Shown one piece after another: positions 44,861 to 53,658 of a DNA stretch of 64,000 nt; the stretch's first letter is position 1; every line of letters begins with the position of its first letter. The stretch covers positions 2,105,549-2,169,548 of the forward strand of contig NC_010003.1 in assembly GCF_000018605.1 (NCBI RefSeq), in the 5' to 3' direction. This DNA comes from Petrotoga mobilis SJ95 (lineage in GTDB: Bacteria; Thermotogota; Thermotogae; Petrotogales; Petrotogaceae). Below the pieces are notes generated by a model that did not search any database, had not been told where the DNA came from, and was given only the letters and a program-made list of their open reading frames with translations. Position numbers and translations under genes: made by a program.

Positions 44861-46380
44861 CGGTTTTATTATCAATTATTTGGTTTTTGATTATCATATC
44901 CGTTATTGTAGTTGTTCATGAATTCGGACATTTTATTTTTGCGAAAATTTTTAAGACGAGAGTTGAAGAATTCTCTATTGGATTTGGGCCTGCATTATTC
45001 AAGATTCCTGGTAAAGAAACCACATTTCGCTTCAATATCATTCCATTGGGTGGTTATGTTAGATTGGCTGGTGAGGAAGTATTAGAAGAAGGTTATACTG
45101 ATACTGATCCTGCACTGTTTTACAACAAAAAACCTTTCCAGAAATTTTTGATAGCTTTTGCAGGGCCCTTGTTTTCTTTCCTTTTAGGTTATTTTCTTTT
45201 TGTTGGAATAGCTGGTGTTTATGGTTTTCCAGAGGTAATGGTTGAAAGATTAGGAAGGGACAGCGTTGCTCTCCAAGCTGGTCTTGAGCCCGGTGATATC
45301 ATTAAAACAGCAAATGGTGAGTATGTATTTAACCCTTCGATTTTAGAGATGGAAATAGCTTCTGGGAAACCGTTAGAGTTAACTGTTATAAGAAACGGAG
45401 AGGAAGTTAATGTTACATTGATTCCAGAGCTTACCAACGATAGGGCAATTTTCACTTTTTATGATATTGAAAACGCCGAATTGCTCAATTTGAAAAACAA
45501 AGAGATTGTTTCACTAAATGGTGAAGAAGATTTATATTTGGTAATGAGCCGAATGGAAAATGGTGATCCAATAGAAATACAGTTAGAAGATGGATCCGTT
45601 ATTGAAGGTAAGTTAGCTCAATATTCTTATTTTCCCCCCACGTATGAAACAGGTATCGTGTACGCTACTTTTTCAAATGTTATAGCAAAAGGTAACGATT
45701 TTTTCCAACAGGGAGATAAAATAATTGAAATTAACGGAGTAGCAATTAATAATGGATCTGATTTGCAAAATATAATTTATCGAACCCAATTGAATACTGG
45801 AGAATTAATGTTCGCTGTTTCTGCTAAAGAAATTATTAATGAGTATAAGCCATTTAGTGACGATGCTCTTGAGGTGCTGGTAGAGAGAAACGGTCAGATA
45901 ATTAATATTGATTTACCCAAAGAAGAATTTTTAGATTTCATCGTTCAGCCTGGGATTTTAGAGGTTCCATACGAAAATTGGCATCCTAAAGGGATTGAGG
46001 CTCTTACAGTCCCCATTCAATGGGCAAATAATTTGATTGCTTTAACGTTTAGATCTTTCGGGCAGTTGTTCACGGGTAGGTTAAGCGCTGATCAGCTCGC
46101 TGGACCGGTTGGAGCTGCTGCCATAATAGGGCAAGCAGCAATGATTGGTTTTGATGCTATTTTAAATTTAACCGCTTTAATAACTATCAGTTTAGGAGTT
46201 TTTAATTTGATTCCAATCCCTGGTTTAGACGGTGGCAGAATCGTTTTTTCTATTTATGAAATGATAACTAGAAAAAGGGTAAGTCCAAAAGTTGAGGCTA
46301 TAGTGAATACGATAGGATTTTTATTCTTAATATTTTTGATGATCTTCGTCACTTATAACGATATAATGAGATTTTTCTAA
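44857..46380 (+). CDS. rseP: RseP-type site-2 zinc metalloprotease
   Basis: 507-residue M50 intramembrane protease. HEFGH in the first helix region gives the zinc ligands, and NLIPIPGLDGGRI in the C-terminal part gives the third ligand. Two PDZ-like regions lie between (SVALQAGLEPGDIIKTANG and FFQQGDKIIEINGVAINNG). It cleaves membrane-bound regulators or signal-peptide remnants. Sitting between dxr and ispG is a common bacterial arrangement. Confidence 0.94.
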   Translation: MTVLLSIIWFLIIISVIVVVHEFGHFIFAKIFKTRVEEFSIGFGPALFKIPGKETTFRFNIIPLGGYVRLAGEEVLEEGYTDTDPALFYNKKPFQKFLIAFAGPLFSFLLGYFLFVGIAGVYGFPEVMVERLGRDSVALQAGLEPGDIIKTANGEYVFNPSILEMEIASGKPLELTVIRNGEEVNVTLIPELTNDRAIFTFYDIENAELLNLKNKEIVSLNGEEDLYLVMSRMENGDPIEIQLEDGSVIEGKLAQYSYFPPTYETGIVYATFSNVIAKGNDFFQQGDKIIEINGVAINNGSDLQNIIYRTQLNTGELMFAVSAKEIINEYKPFSDDALEVLVERNGQIINIDLPKEEFLDFIVQPGILEVPYENWHPKGIEALTVPIQWANNLIALTFRSFGQLFTGRLSADQLAGPVGAAAIIGQAAMIGFDAILNLTALITISLGVFNLIPIPGLDGGRIVFSIYEMITRKRVSPKVEAIVNTIGFLFLIFLMIFVTYNDIMRFF

Positions 46381-46393
46381 TGAGGTGTTCTAA

Positions 46394-47443
46394 ATGTTCT
46401 CAGAAAAAGTAGTGGATGTTGGCGGGGTTAAAATTGGTGGGAAGTATCCCATCGTTATTCAAAGTATGACGAATACGGATACCGCTAATATTGAGCAAAC
46501 ATTGTTTCAAGTTGAACGATTGAAAAATTCAGGTGCCCAGATTGTAAGGGTATCGGTGAGAAGTAAGGATGACATTCAACCTTTTGGTGAAATCGTTAAG
46601 AAATCCCAAGTGCCTTTAGTTGCAGATATTCATTTTGACTACAGGTTAGCTATAGAATCTATTAAGGCCGGTGCTTCGAAAGTAAGAATAAACCCAGGCA
46701 ACATTGGTTCAGATGTTAAAATACGAGAAATAGTTAAAGTTGCTAAAGAGTACAACGTCCCAATAAGGGTCGGATCTAATTCTGGTTCGATCGCTAAGGA
46801 ATTTTCTGATTTACCTAGACATAAAGCATTGGCTGAAAGCGCTTTAAAAGAAGTTCGATTGCTAGAAAAAGAAGGTTTTTACGATATTGTCGTCTCTGTG
46901 AAATCTGTTGATGCTAAAGAAACTTTTGTTGCCAATCAATATCTTTCGAGGTTGATACCTTATCCTTTTCATATAGGAGTTACTGAAGCAGGTGTGTTTG
47001 AGGATGCAGTTATATTGTCATCAGCAGGTTTAGGTTCTTTGCTTATAAACGACATCGGAGATACAATCAGAATATCCATCAGCGGGGATCCGATCAGAGA
47101 AGTTGAATTGGCAAAAGATTTGCTAATAGCATTAGGCTTGAAAATAGGGGTAAGAGTAATAGCCTGTCCGACTTGTGCAAGGACGGAAATCGACGTTGAA
47201 GGATTAGCCTACGAAGTAAAAAAAATGTTAAAAGGTAAAGAGGTTAAAAAAAATATTACCGTAGCGGTCATGGGATGTGTTGTTAACGGTCCTGGTGAAG
47301 CTAAACACTCTGATATCGCCATAGTTGGAACCAAAAATTCATCAGCGGCTATTTTCCTTAAAGGGGAACTTTTCGGTACTTTTAAGAGAAGTGAGATAAG
47401 AGAGAAACTTTTTGAGATTATAGAAGAAATTCAGAATTCTTAA
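46394..47443 (+). CDS. ispG: 4-hydroxy-3-methylbut-2-en-1-yl diphosphate synthase
   Basis: Iron-sulfur enzyme of the MEP pathway (GcpE), 349 residues. N-terminal TIM barrel with VIQSMTNTDTANIEQT and ADIHFDYRLA. The C-terminal [4Fe-4S] site comes from CPTCART and the GCVVNGPGEA cysteine. Start 14 bases after rseP, with GAGGTG upstream. The family's short bacterial form, without the plant-type insertion. Confidence 0.97.
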   Translation: MFSEKVVDVGGVKIGGKYPIVIQSMTNTDTANIEQTLFQVERLKNSGAQIVRVSVRSKDDIQPFGEIVKKSQVPLVADIHFDYRLAIESIKAGASKVRINPGNIGSDVKIREIVKVAKEYNVPIRVGSNSGSIAKEFSDLPRHKALAESALKEVRLLEKEGFYDIVVSVKSVDAKETFVANQYLSRLIPYPFHIGVTEAGVFEDAVILSSAGLGSLLINDIGDTIRISISGDPIREVELAKDLLIALGLKIGVRVIACPTCARTEIDVEGLAYEVKKMLKGKEVKKNITVAVMGCVVNGPGEAKHSDIAIVGTKNSSAAIFLKGELFGTFKRSEIREKLFEIIEEIQNS

Positions 47444-47460
47444 TTAAAGAAGGGAATACT

Positions 47461-47931
47461 ATGGAGATAGATCCCATTACCGGAAAAAAAATGGATAAAG
47501 AGATGAAAAAAAAGAAGATAAAAAAATCTAACGATCAAGATGTTACTGTTTCTGAGGTGAAAGAAAAAGAAGGATTTTTTGATGTATTAGTTGACACAAA
47601 TATAAAAATTTCTGAAAGTGAGTTAAGGAGTTTGATTGACAATATTCTTAAACTGGGAAACAACTTTGTAAAATCTCCCACCCAATCTAATTTACGAGGA
47701 TATAGGAATGCTATCAAAGATTTCCTTAAAAGATTGGAGAAACATTGGTATGTGATAAAAAACGATCTTGATTTTAAAAATTCAACACCGCAACTACATA
47801 TGGTAGCCGAAGTAGTTGATGGCAAACTCATGGAATTGACTGATATGATTTTAAAAAGAGAGAAAAATACTTTAGTGTACGCGTCCAAAATTGATGAAAT
47901 AAACGGATTGATTTTAGATTTGTACAAATAA
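47461..47931 (+). CDS. YaaR/DUF327-family protein
   Basis: 156 residues. A lysine-rich N terminus (about 1-40) is followed by a helical domain (LRSLIDNILKLGNNFVKSPT, YRNAIKDFLKRLEKHWYVI) typical of the YaaR family, which has no assigned enzyme function. The order yaaR-holB-yaaT (ricT) seen here is conserved in Firmicutes, supporting the assignment. Confidence 0.8.
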   Translation: MEIDPITGKKMDKEMKKKKIKKSNDQDVTVSEVKEKEGFFDVLVDTNIKISESELRSLIDNILKLGNNFVKSPTQSNLRGYRNAIKDFLKRLEKHWYVIKNDLDFKNSTPQLHMVAEVVDGKLMELTDMILKREKNTLVYASKIDEINGLILDLYK

Positions 47932-47954
47932 AAGTTGTATAGAAGGTGTTTTTT

Positions 47955-48995
47955 TTGAGTGATTCATTTTTTTATGATACAATAGAAAAAATTCAATCGA
48001 AAATAGAAGTAATTAAGGCAAGTTCCATGTGTTTTGTTGCAGAAGATAATTTTATTTTAAATAATTTTAGAGATGAATTATTAAATTCAGTTTCAGCTTT
48101 CAATCAGTTAGATACATTAATTATTAAACCTTCTGGTGGAAATATTAAGATAGAGCAAGTTAGGGATGTGGAAGAGTTTTTAATGTATAAACCTAACTAT
48201 GCAAAGGTGAAGGTTGTTTTTTTTGAGGATATTGATAGATTGAACATAGAAGCAGCAAATGCCGCACTCAAATTAATCGAAGAGCCTCCAGAATATGCTT
48301 TAGTATTTGGAACTACTACGAGATGGAATTATTTGTTACCAACCATAAAAAGTCGTTTTATAAGGTATGATCTTTCTATCCCTTCACTTTTGGTTGAAAA
48401 TATTAATCGCAAATATGGTGAAATAGCGATTTATTTCAATTTTTTCCGACATTATGATTTGGGGGTTTTATTGTTTTTGAACGATGAAAGTACCGATGTT
48501 TCTAAAGTTAAAGATGAGGTCAAGAGGGTGCTTAACTTTTCATCCAACAATATCGATGAATTGATAAGCAATTTTAAATTATCTCTTGATTTGCCATACA
48601 ACAAACTGAAGTTTTCTCTTTCATATTATAAATTGTGGAATATATTAATAAATTCAGACGATAAAGAGTTCTTTTATCTAATAAAAAATATTTCTCAAAT
48701 AAAAAATGATGTTGAAAATTTATCTTTTTTAAGTAATATATCTTCTTTAGGTGCTATTTTGTTGAGAGATGCGATGGTATTTTTGAATTCTTCCAAATGG
48801 AAATTTTTTTGGAACAACTCGTTAGTTTATTTCTTTGGCTTAAATGAACATATTGTTAATTTAGAGCAAATTAAAGATAATATATCATATTTGAATAGGG
48901 TATCTACGATGAGATTGGCTAACTTTAACTTTGAAATGGAAATATTTACCCATTTTTTTAGAATTAAAAGATGCTTTATTAGAACCATTAAATAA
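47955..48995 (+). CDS. holB: DNA polymerase III delta-prime-like clamp-loader subunit
   Basis: 346 residues from the TTG at 47955 (GAAGGTG six bases upstream). IKIEQVRDVEEFLMYKP, EDIDRLNIEAANAALKLIEEPPEYALV (split across the family's Walker B-like and sensor region) and SRFIRY are recognisable. There is no Walker A and no zinc-binding cysteines, consistent with delta-prime subunits that do not hydrolyse ATP. The second half is poorly conserved. Flanked by yaaR and ricT. Confidence 0.82.
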   Translation: MSDSFFYDTIEKIQSKIEVIKASSMCFVAEDNFILNNFRDELLNSVSAFNQLDTLIIKPSGGNIKIEQVRDVEEFLMYKPNYAKVKVVFFEDIDRLNIEAANAALKLIEEPPEYALVFGTTTRWNYLLPTIKSRFIRYDLSIPSLLVENINRKYGEIAIYFNFFRHYDLGVLLFLNDESTDVSKVKDEVKRVLNFSSNNIDELISNFKLSLDLPYNKLKFSLSYYKLWNILINSDDKEFFYLIKNISQIKNDVENLSFLSNISSLGAILLRDAMVFLNSSKWKFFWNNSLVYFFGLNEHIVNLEQIKDNISYLNRVSTMRLANFNFEMEIFTHFFRIKRCFIRTIK

Positions 48996-49018
48996 TAATA
49001 CAATGGGAGTGAAATCTT

Positions 49019-49855
49019 TTGATAGATCTTGAAGCTGAAGTTTATGGGGTAGAGTTGGAAAAGTTAGGTCCCATATATTACTATAATTATATAGGAATTG
49101 AAAAAATCAATATATTTGATTATGTTTTGGTTCAAACAGAAAATGGAATAGAAGTTGGTAGGGTTGTGTTGGGCCCTGTTACAATGAGGTTTGAAGAAAT
49201 AGGCTATGAACCCAACTCAATTATTAGAAGGGTTTCAGACGAAGACAAACAACAAGTAGAAGACAATGTTAAACTAGCCGAAGAAGTTGCACAATATGCA
49301 AAACAGATGGTTAGAGAATTAGGATTAAAAATGAGGATTCTTGATGCCGATTTTACTTTTGATAGATCAAAATTGGTAATTTACTTTGGTTCCGATGTTA
49401 GAATCGATTTCAGAGAATTGGTAAAGATATTAGCTAAAAGGTACAAAACAAGAATAGAACTTAAACAAGTAGGAGCTAGGGATGAAGTAAAGAAGATTGG
49501 ATCAATTGGCTTATGTGGACAAGAGGCTTGTTGTAGCAGATTTCTGAGAGATTTTTCTTCTATAAAGATGGAGCTAGCTAAAACCCAACGGATGATGATT
49601 AACACAGCTAAAATTTCGGGTAGATGTGGTAAGCTTCTTTGTTGTTTGAAATATGAAAATGATTTTTATAAAGAAGTCCTTAAAAATGTGCCGAATGAGA
49701 ACTCTACAATAGAATACGATGGAAAGCCAGCTAGAGTTGTAACGGTCAACGTGTTCTTGAAAGAAGTCTCGCTACAAGTAATAGAAGAAAATCAACCAAT
49801 CTTAATCAAAGTTCCTTTTTCCTATTTCAACAATGGTAACTCTCAAAACGGGTGA
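49019..49855 (+). CDS. ricT: PSP1/RicT (YaaT)-family protein
   Basis: 278 residues with the PSP1 domain. N-terminal VYGVELEKLGPIYYYNY, then ADFTFDRSKLVIYFGSDVRIDFRELVK, RIELKQVGARDEVKKIG, and the cysteine-rich GLCGQEACCSRF and GRCGKLLCCLKYE that can carry Fe-S clusters. In Bacillus the RicT complex affects RNase Y processing. The same role here is an inference. Confidence 0.88.
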   Translation: MIDLEAEVYGVELEKLGPIYYYNYIGIEKINIFDYVLVQTENGIEVGRVVLGPVTMRFEEIGYEPNSIIRRVSDEDKQQVEDNVKLAEEVAQYAKQMVRELGLKMRILDADFTFDRSKLVIYFGSDVRIDFRELVKILAKRYKTRIELKQVGARDEVKKIGSIGLCGQEACCSRFLRDFSSIKMELAKTQRMMINTAKISGRCGKLLCCLKYENDFYKEVLKNVPNENSTIEYDGKPARVVTVNVFLKEVSLQVIEENQPILIKVPFSYFNNGNSQNG

Positions 49856-49859
49856 TCAT

Positions 49860-50069
49860 ATGAAAACAATTGCAGCTGTATTCATAACAATCGGTATTTT
49901 GTTTTTAATAATAGGGTTAATGTTTGCATTTAATATAAAACTTGGTAGACTCCCCGGAGATATAATAATAAAAAGAGAAAATTTCGTTTTATATATTCCT
50001 ATTACAACGATGCTTATTGTTAGTGGATTAGGCACATTACTATCAATTATCATTCGAAGATTTTTCTAA
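49860..50069 (+). CDS. DUF2905 small membrane protein
   Basis: 69 residues from the ATG at 49860, with a GGGTGATC region just upstream. Two membrane helices (TIAAVFITIGILFLIIGLMF and a C-terminal helix) flank the characteristic KLGRLPGDIIIKRENFVLYIP loop. Function unknown. It overlaps nothing important and sits just before transketolase. Confidence 0.85.
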   Translation: MKTIAAVFITIGILFLIIGLMFAFNIKLGRLPGDIIIKRENFVLYIPITTMLIVSGLGTLLSIIIRRFF

Positions 50070-50101
50070 TAATGAATGTAAATTCCTTGGAGGTGTATTC
50101 G

Positions 50102-51997
50102 TTGAAAAAAAGTTTAAAAGAACTAAAAAACTTGTCGGTTATCGCCAGAGGAGATATATTGAAGATGACCACTGTGGCTAATTCTGGTCACCCCGCAGGG
50201 TCTATGTCTTCTATTGATATGTTTTTATCGGTTTTAAATAGGGCAAATATATTCCCAGATGATCCGTTTAATCCAGATAGAGACAGGATCGTGGTTAGTC
50301 ATGGTCACACTTCACCAGGATTCTATGTGGCTTTAGCAAGGATGGGCTTTGTAGACATAGAAGAAGTTATTTCAGGATTCAGATATGCTGGGAGCATATT
50401 TGAAGGGCATGTTACCCGTGGAATACCTGGTGTTGAGTGGTCAACAGGCAATTTAGGTCAAGGTTTATCAGCTGGGATTGGAATGGCTTTGGCAGCAAAA
50501 AAGAGGGGAAAAGACTATAGAGTTTACGTATTTAGTAGTGATGGAGAAAGCTCAAAAGGGCAAATTGCAGAAGCTCGAAGAACTGCCATAAAAGAAGGCT
50601 TAAATAACCTAATAGTATTACTTGATTACAACGATATTCAAATATCTGGAAGAGCCAGAGATATCTTATCAGTAAATATAGTTGGAGAATATGAAGCGGC
50701 TGGCTGGAACGTTATAGAAATCGATGGACACAATTTTGATCAAATCAATAAGGCTTTAGAAGTAGCTGAAAATGAACCATTAAGGCCAACTGTGATTGTA
50801 GCTAAGACGATTATAGGGAAAGGAGTTTCTTTTATGGAAAACACCCCAACCTATCACGGTAAAGCACTCACTAAAGAACAGCTAAGTAAAGCTTTAGAAG
50901 AATTAGGTTTAGAAAACGATGTGGAAAAGTACATTGAAAAAAGAAAAAATATGGCTTTAACTAGGGATAAACTAAGTTATCCAAATATTGAATTAAATGT
51001 TGAGACAGGACAACCTATAGTATATGGCAAGGGAGAAAAGGTTGCCAATCGTAATGCTTTTGGTAACGCTATTGCTGATCTTGCGAAACTGAACATGGAG
51101 AATTTTCCAGTAGTTGCGATCGATTGTGATCTGAAACCATCCGTTAATTTGGAAAAATTTGAAAAAGTCAATCCCGAAGGTTATATTCAAATTGGTATTG
51201 AGGAGCATAACGCAGCCACCATTGGAGGAGCATTGTCCGTTAGTGGAGCATTAACTTTTTTCGCTGATTTTGGGGTATTTGGCTTGGATGAGGCATTTAA
51301 TCAGCAAAGATTAAACGATATTAATCACACTAATTTAAAGACTGTTGTCACCCACTGTGGTATCGATGTTGGAGAAGATGGTAAGACTCATCATGAAGTT
51401 AATTATATTGGGATAGTCAGAAGTTTATACCATACTAAATTGATCGTACCTTGTGATGCCAATCAAACTGATAAAGCGATTAGGTATGCTGCCAAAGTTC
51501 CTGGCAACTTTGTAATCGCTATGGGAAGATCTAACTTGCCAATCTTGTTAGATGAAGAGGGTAACGTTTATTACAATAACGATTATAACTTCGAGTATGG
51601 GAAGTTGGATGTTTTTAGAAAAGGTAGAGACCTAACAGTATTCACATATGGAAGCTTCGCTCATTTAGCGGTGGAAGCTGCTGATAAGTTGAAAGAAGAA
51701 GATATACATATTACAGTCATTGGTGTACCGACTCCTTTAGATTTTGACCTTACTCAAGTGAAAGAATACGTTGACAATACTATAGTATTAACCTTAGAAG
51801 ATCACAACGTAGAAAATGGTTTGTCAAATGAACTGTCAAAAGCTATGATCAAAAATTCTATGAAACCTTCTTATTTTGAACCTATGGGATTAAAAGAATA
51901 TGCACCGTCTGGAACAATCAAAGATTTGCTAAGGGTTCATGGATTTGATGTAGAATCGCTAGTAAAAAAGATGAAAGGATTAATTGAGAGCAAATGA
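50102..51997 (+). CDS. tkt: Transketolase
   Basis: Thiamine-diphosphate enzyme that moves two-carbon units between sugar phosphates. 631 residues from the TTG at 50102, chosen because GGAGGTG lies 6 bases upstream. The ATG at 50072 has no such site. Visible: NSGHPAGSMSSIDM, GHTSPGFYVAL, the TPP motif SSDGESSKGQIAEARRTAI ending at NDIQISGRA, IEEHNAATIGGALS, and GIDVGEDGKTHHEV. Full-length single chain, unlike split archaeal forms. Works with rpe. Confidence 0.95.
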   Translation: MKKSLKELKNLSVIARGDILKMTTVANSGHPAGSMSSIDMFLSVLNRANIFPDDPFNPDRDRIVVSHGHTSPGFYVALARMGFVDIEEVISGFRYAGSIFEGHVTRGIPGVEWSTGNLGQGLSAGIGMALAAKKRGKDYRVYVFSSDGESSKGQIAEARRTAIKEGLNNLIVLLDYNDIQISGRARDILSVNIVGEYEAAGWNVIEIDGHNFDQINKALEVAENEPLRPTVIVAKTIIGKGVSFMENTPTYHGKALTKEQLSKALEELGLENDVEKYIEKRKNMALTRDKLSYPNIELNVETGQPIVYGKGEKVANRNAFGNAIADLAKLNMENFPVVAIDCDLKPSVNLEKFEKVNPEGYIQIGIEEHNAATIGGALSVSGALTFFADFGVFGLDEAFNQQRLNDINHTNLKTVVTHCGIDVGEDGKTHHEVNYIGIVRSLYHTKLIVPCDANQTDKAIRYAAKVPGNFVIAMGRSNLPILLDEEGNVYYNNDYNFEYGKLDVFRKGRDLTVFTYGSFAHLAVEAADKLKEEDIHITVIGVPTPLDFDLTQVKEYVDNTIVLTLEDHNVENGLSNELSKAMIKNSMKPSYFEPMGLKEYAPSGTIKDLLRVHGFDVESLVKKMKGLIESK

Positions 51998-52755
51998 AGC
52001 ATGAGGATGATTTAAAATTAACCTTGCAAGAGGAACAAAATGTAAAAAAAGCAAAAAAGGAGCTCCTATTGCCACCATGCGTGAAAGAGAGCGTGTTGTT
52101 CGAAGCGTTGTGTCATAAATCATACGTTTTTGACAACGAAAATATTCAAAGAAAACTTGATTCTAATGAAAGGTTAGAATTTCTCGGAGATGCCGTTTTA
52201 GAGTTAGTTATCTCCGAGTTTCTTTACAATAATTATCACCTTTCTGAGGGAGAAATGTCAAAGGCGAGGGCTATAATAGGAAGCGAAATTATTTTAGCAG
52301 AAGTTGCTTTAAAGTTGAGGTTAGACGACTTTATTTTTTTAAGTAAAGGTGAAGACAAACAAGGTGGGCGAACGAAAAAGTCAATTTTATCTGACACTAT
52401 GGAGGCTTTGTTTGCTTGTATTTATCTTAGCTGCGGTTATGAAAAGGCAAAGAAGTATATTATAAAAAACATGAAGGAGTACATCGAGAACGCTGTTGAA
52501 GGGAATATTTTTCTCGATTATAAGACGAAGTTACAAGAATTAACTCAAGAAAAAACAAAAAAATTGCCTGAATATGTGTTATTGAGTGCTTCTGGGCCCT
52601 CACATATGAAAAGATACAAGGTAGCAGTAAAATTAGATGATGAGATACTAGGAATAGGCGAAGGCTTTTCAAAAAAATTTGCGGAACAATTAGCAGCAAA
52701 AATTGCTTGTGAGAAGTTTTTGGATTCTATTGGTGGAAATGATGTCGTTGATTAA
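51994..52755 (+). CDS. rnc: Ribonuclease III
   Basis: Double-strand-specific RNase that processes rRNA precursors and structured mRNAs. The 253-residue product has the catalytic NERLEFLGDAVLELVISEFL, the second site SDTMEALFACIYL and a C-terminal double-stranded RNA-binding domain (YKTKLQELTQEKTKKLPEYV ... GEGFSKKFAEQLAAKIACEK). The ATG overlaps the tkt stop by 4 bases. Confidence 0.96.
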   Translation: MKHEDDLKLTLQEEQNVKKAKKELLLPPCVKESVLFEALCHKSYVFDNENIQRKLDSNERLEFLGDAVLELVISEFLYNNYHLSEGEMSKARAIIGSEIILAEVALKLRLDDFIFLSKGEDKQGGRTKKSILSDTMEALFACIYLSCGYEKAKKYIIKNMKEYIENAVEGNIFLDYKTKLQELTQEKTKKLPEYVLLSASGPSHMKRYKVAVKLDDEILGIGEGFSKKFAEQLAAKIACEKFLDSIGGNDVVD

Positions 52756-53608
52756 AGAAATTGAATTCGTTATTTTAAAGAACACATCTTCAGTTTCACT
52801 AACAGGGAATTATTGCTACCTGAACTGCAAACATTGTGGCCGCCATTATCTAAATAATATGGCAAGAGTAAAAGATATTGAAGATTTAGTAAAAAAAGGG
52901 TTCACTTCTTTTTTAATTAGTGGTGGATTATTGGAAGATAGAAAGGTCCCAATAACTAATTTTGCCGATACACTATATACTCTAAAAACTAAATACAATT
53001 TGAAATACAACGTGCATACAGGGTACGTAGATGAAAGTGACATACATGTTTTAAAAAAGATCGCGGATACCGTATCTTTTGATCTGGTTGGAGATCAGCA
53101 AACGGTAAAAGAGGTTTATGGGGAATTTGATTATGATAAGATGTGGACTTCTTTGGAATTACTTGTAAATAATGATTTCGTTGTTAAACCACATATTACC
53201 ATAGGTTTGAATAAAGGAGAATTTTCTCATGAACAAAAAGCAATTGAAAAATTAAAGAAATTTGGAGATCGGATAGATGAAATTATATTTCTAGTTTTTA
53301 TACCCACGGTTGGAACTGAATTCTATTCTTATCAACCTCCAAAAGTGGCTGAAGTTGTTTCTTTTCTTTCAAGGGTAAGAAACGATTTTTCACATAAAAA
53401 GTTAACCTTAGGTTGTATGCATCCTAAAGGGAAATATAGAGAAGAACTACAAACCGAGCTTTTGGGTATTGTAAATAAAATTGTTCAACCTATCGGCAAA
53501 GTTATAGAAAAAGCCGAAAGAGAAAATTTCCAGATTAGCTATAGTTACGAATGTTGTGCGTTCTCCTCCAACGGTCGGGTGGGGAGCGGGGCTAGAGGCG
53601 CTATATAA
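52742..53608 (+). CDS. Radical-SAM protein of unknown function with repeat-derived C terminus
   Basis: About 288 residues. CYLNCKHC supplies the CxxxCxxC cluster near the N terminus, followed by ISGGLLEDRK and VSFDLVGDQQ of a TIM-type core. The substrate is not recognised. The final residues after YECCAFS are encoded by a copy of the GC-rich repeat (53574-53606) and read NGRVGSGARGAI, so the natural C terminus was probably altered when the repeat arrived. Starts at 52739 or 52748 are also possible. It overlaps the rnc 3' end. Confidence 0.75.
   Translation: MSLIKEIEFVILKNTSSVSLTGNYCYLNCKHCGRHYLNNMARVKDIEDLVKKGFTSFLISGGLLEDRKVPITNFADTLYTLKTKYNLKYNVHTGYVDESDIHVLKKIADTVSFDLVGDQQTVKEVYGEFDYDKMWTSLELLVNNDFVVKPHITIGLNKGEFSHEQKAIEKLKKFGDRIDEIIFLVFIPTVGTEFYSYQPPKVAEVVSFLSRVRNDFSHKKLTLGCMHPKGKYREELQTELLGIVNKIVQPIGKVIEKAERENFQISYSYECCAFSSNGRVGSGARGAI
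53574..53606 (+). repeat. GC-rich dispersed repeat inside a coding 3' end
   Basis: GGTCGGGTGGGGAGCGGGGC and then TAGAGGCGCTATA: the same GGTGGG/AGCGGGG/GCGCTA framework as the intergenic copies. It supplies the last codons of the radical-SAM gene. Confidence 0.7.
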
Positions 53609-53658
53609 AGTTTTAGAGTTTCTAAAAGGCTGCATGATGAGTGGAGGTATATTGTAGA

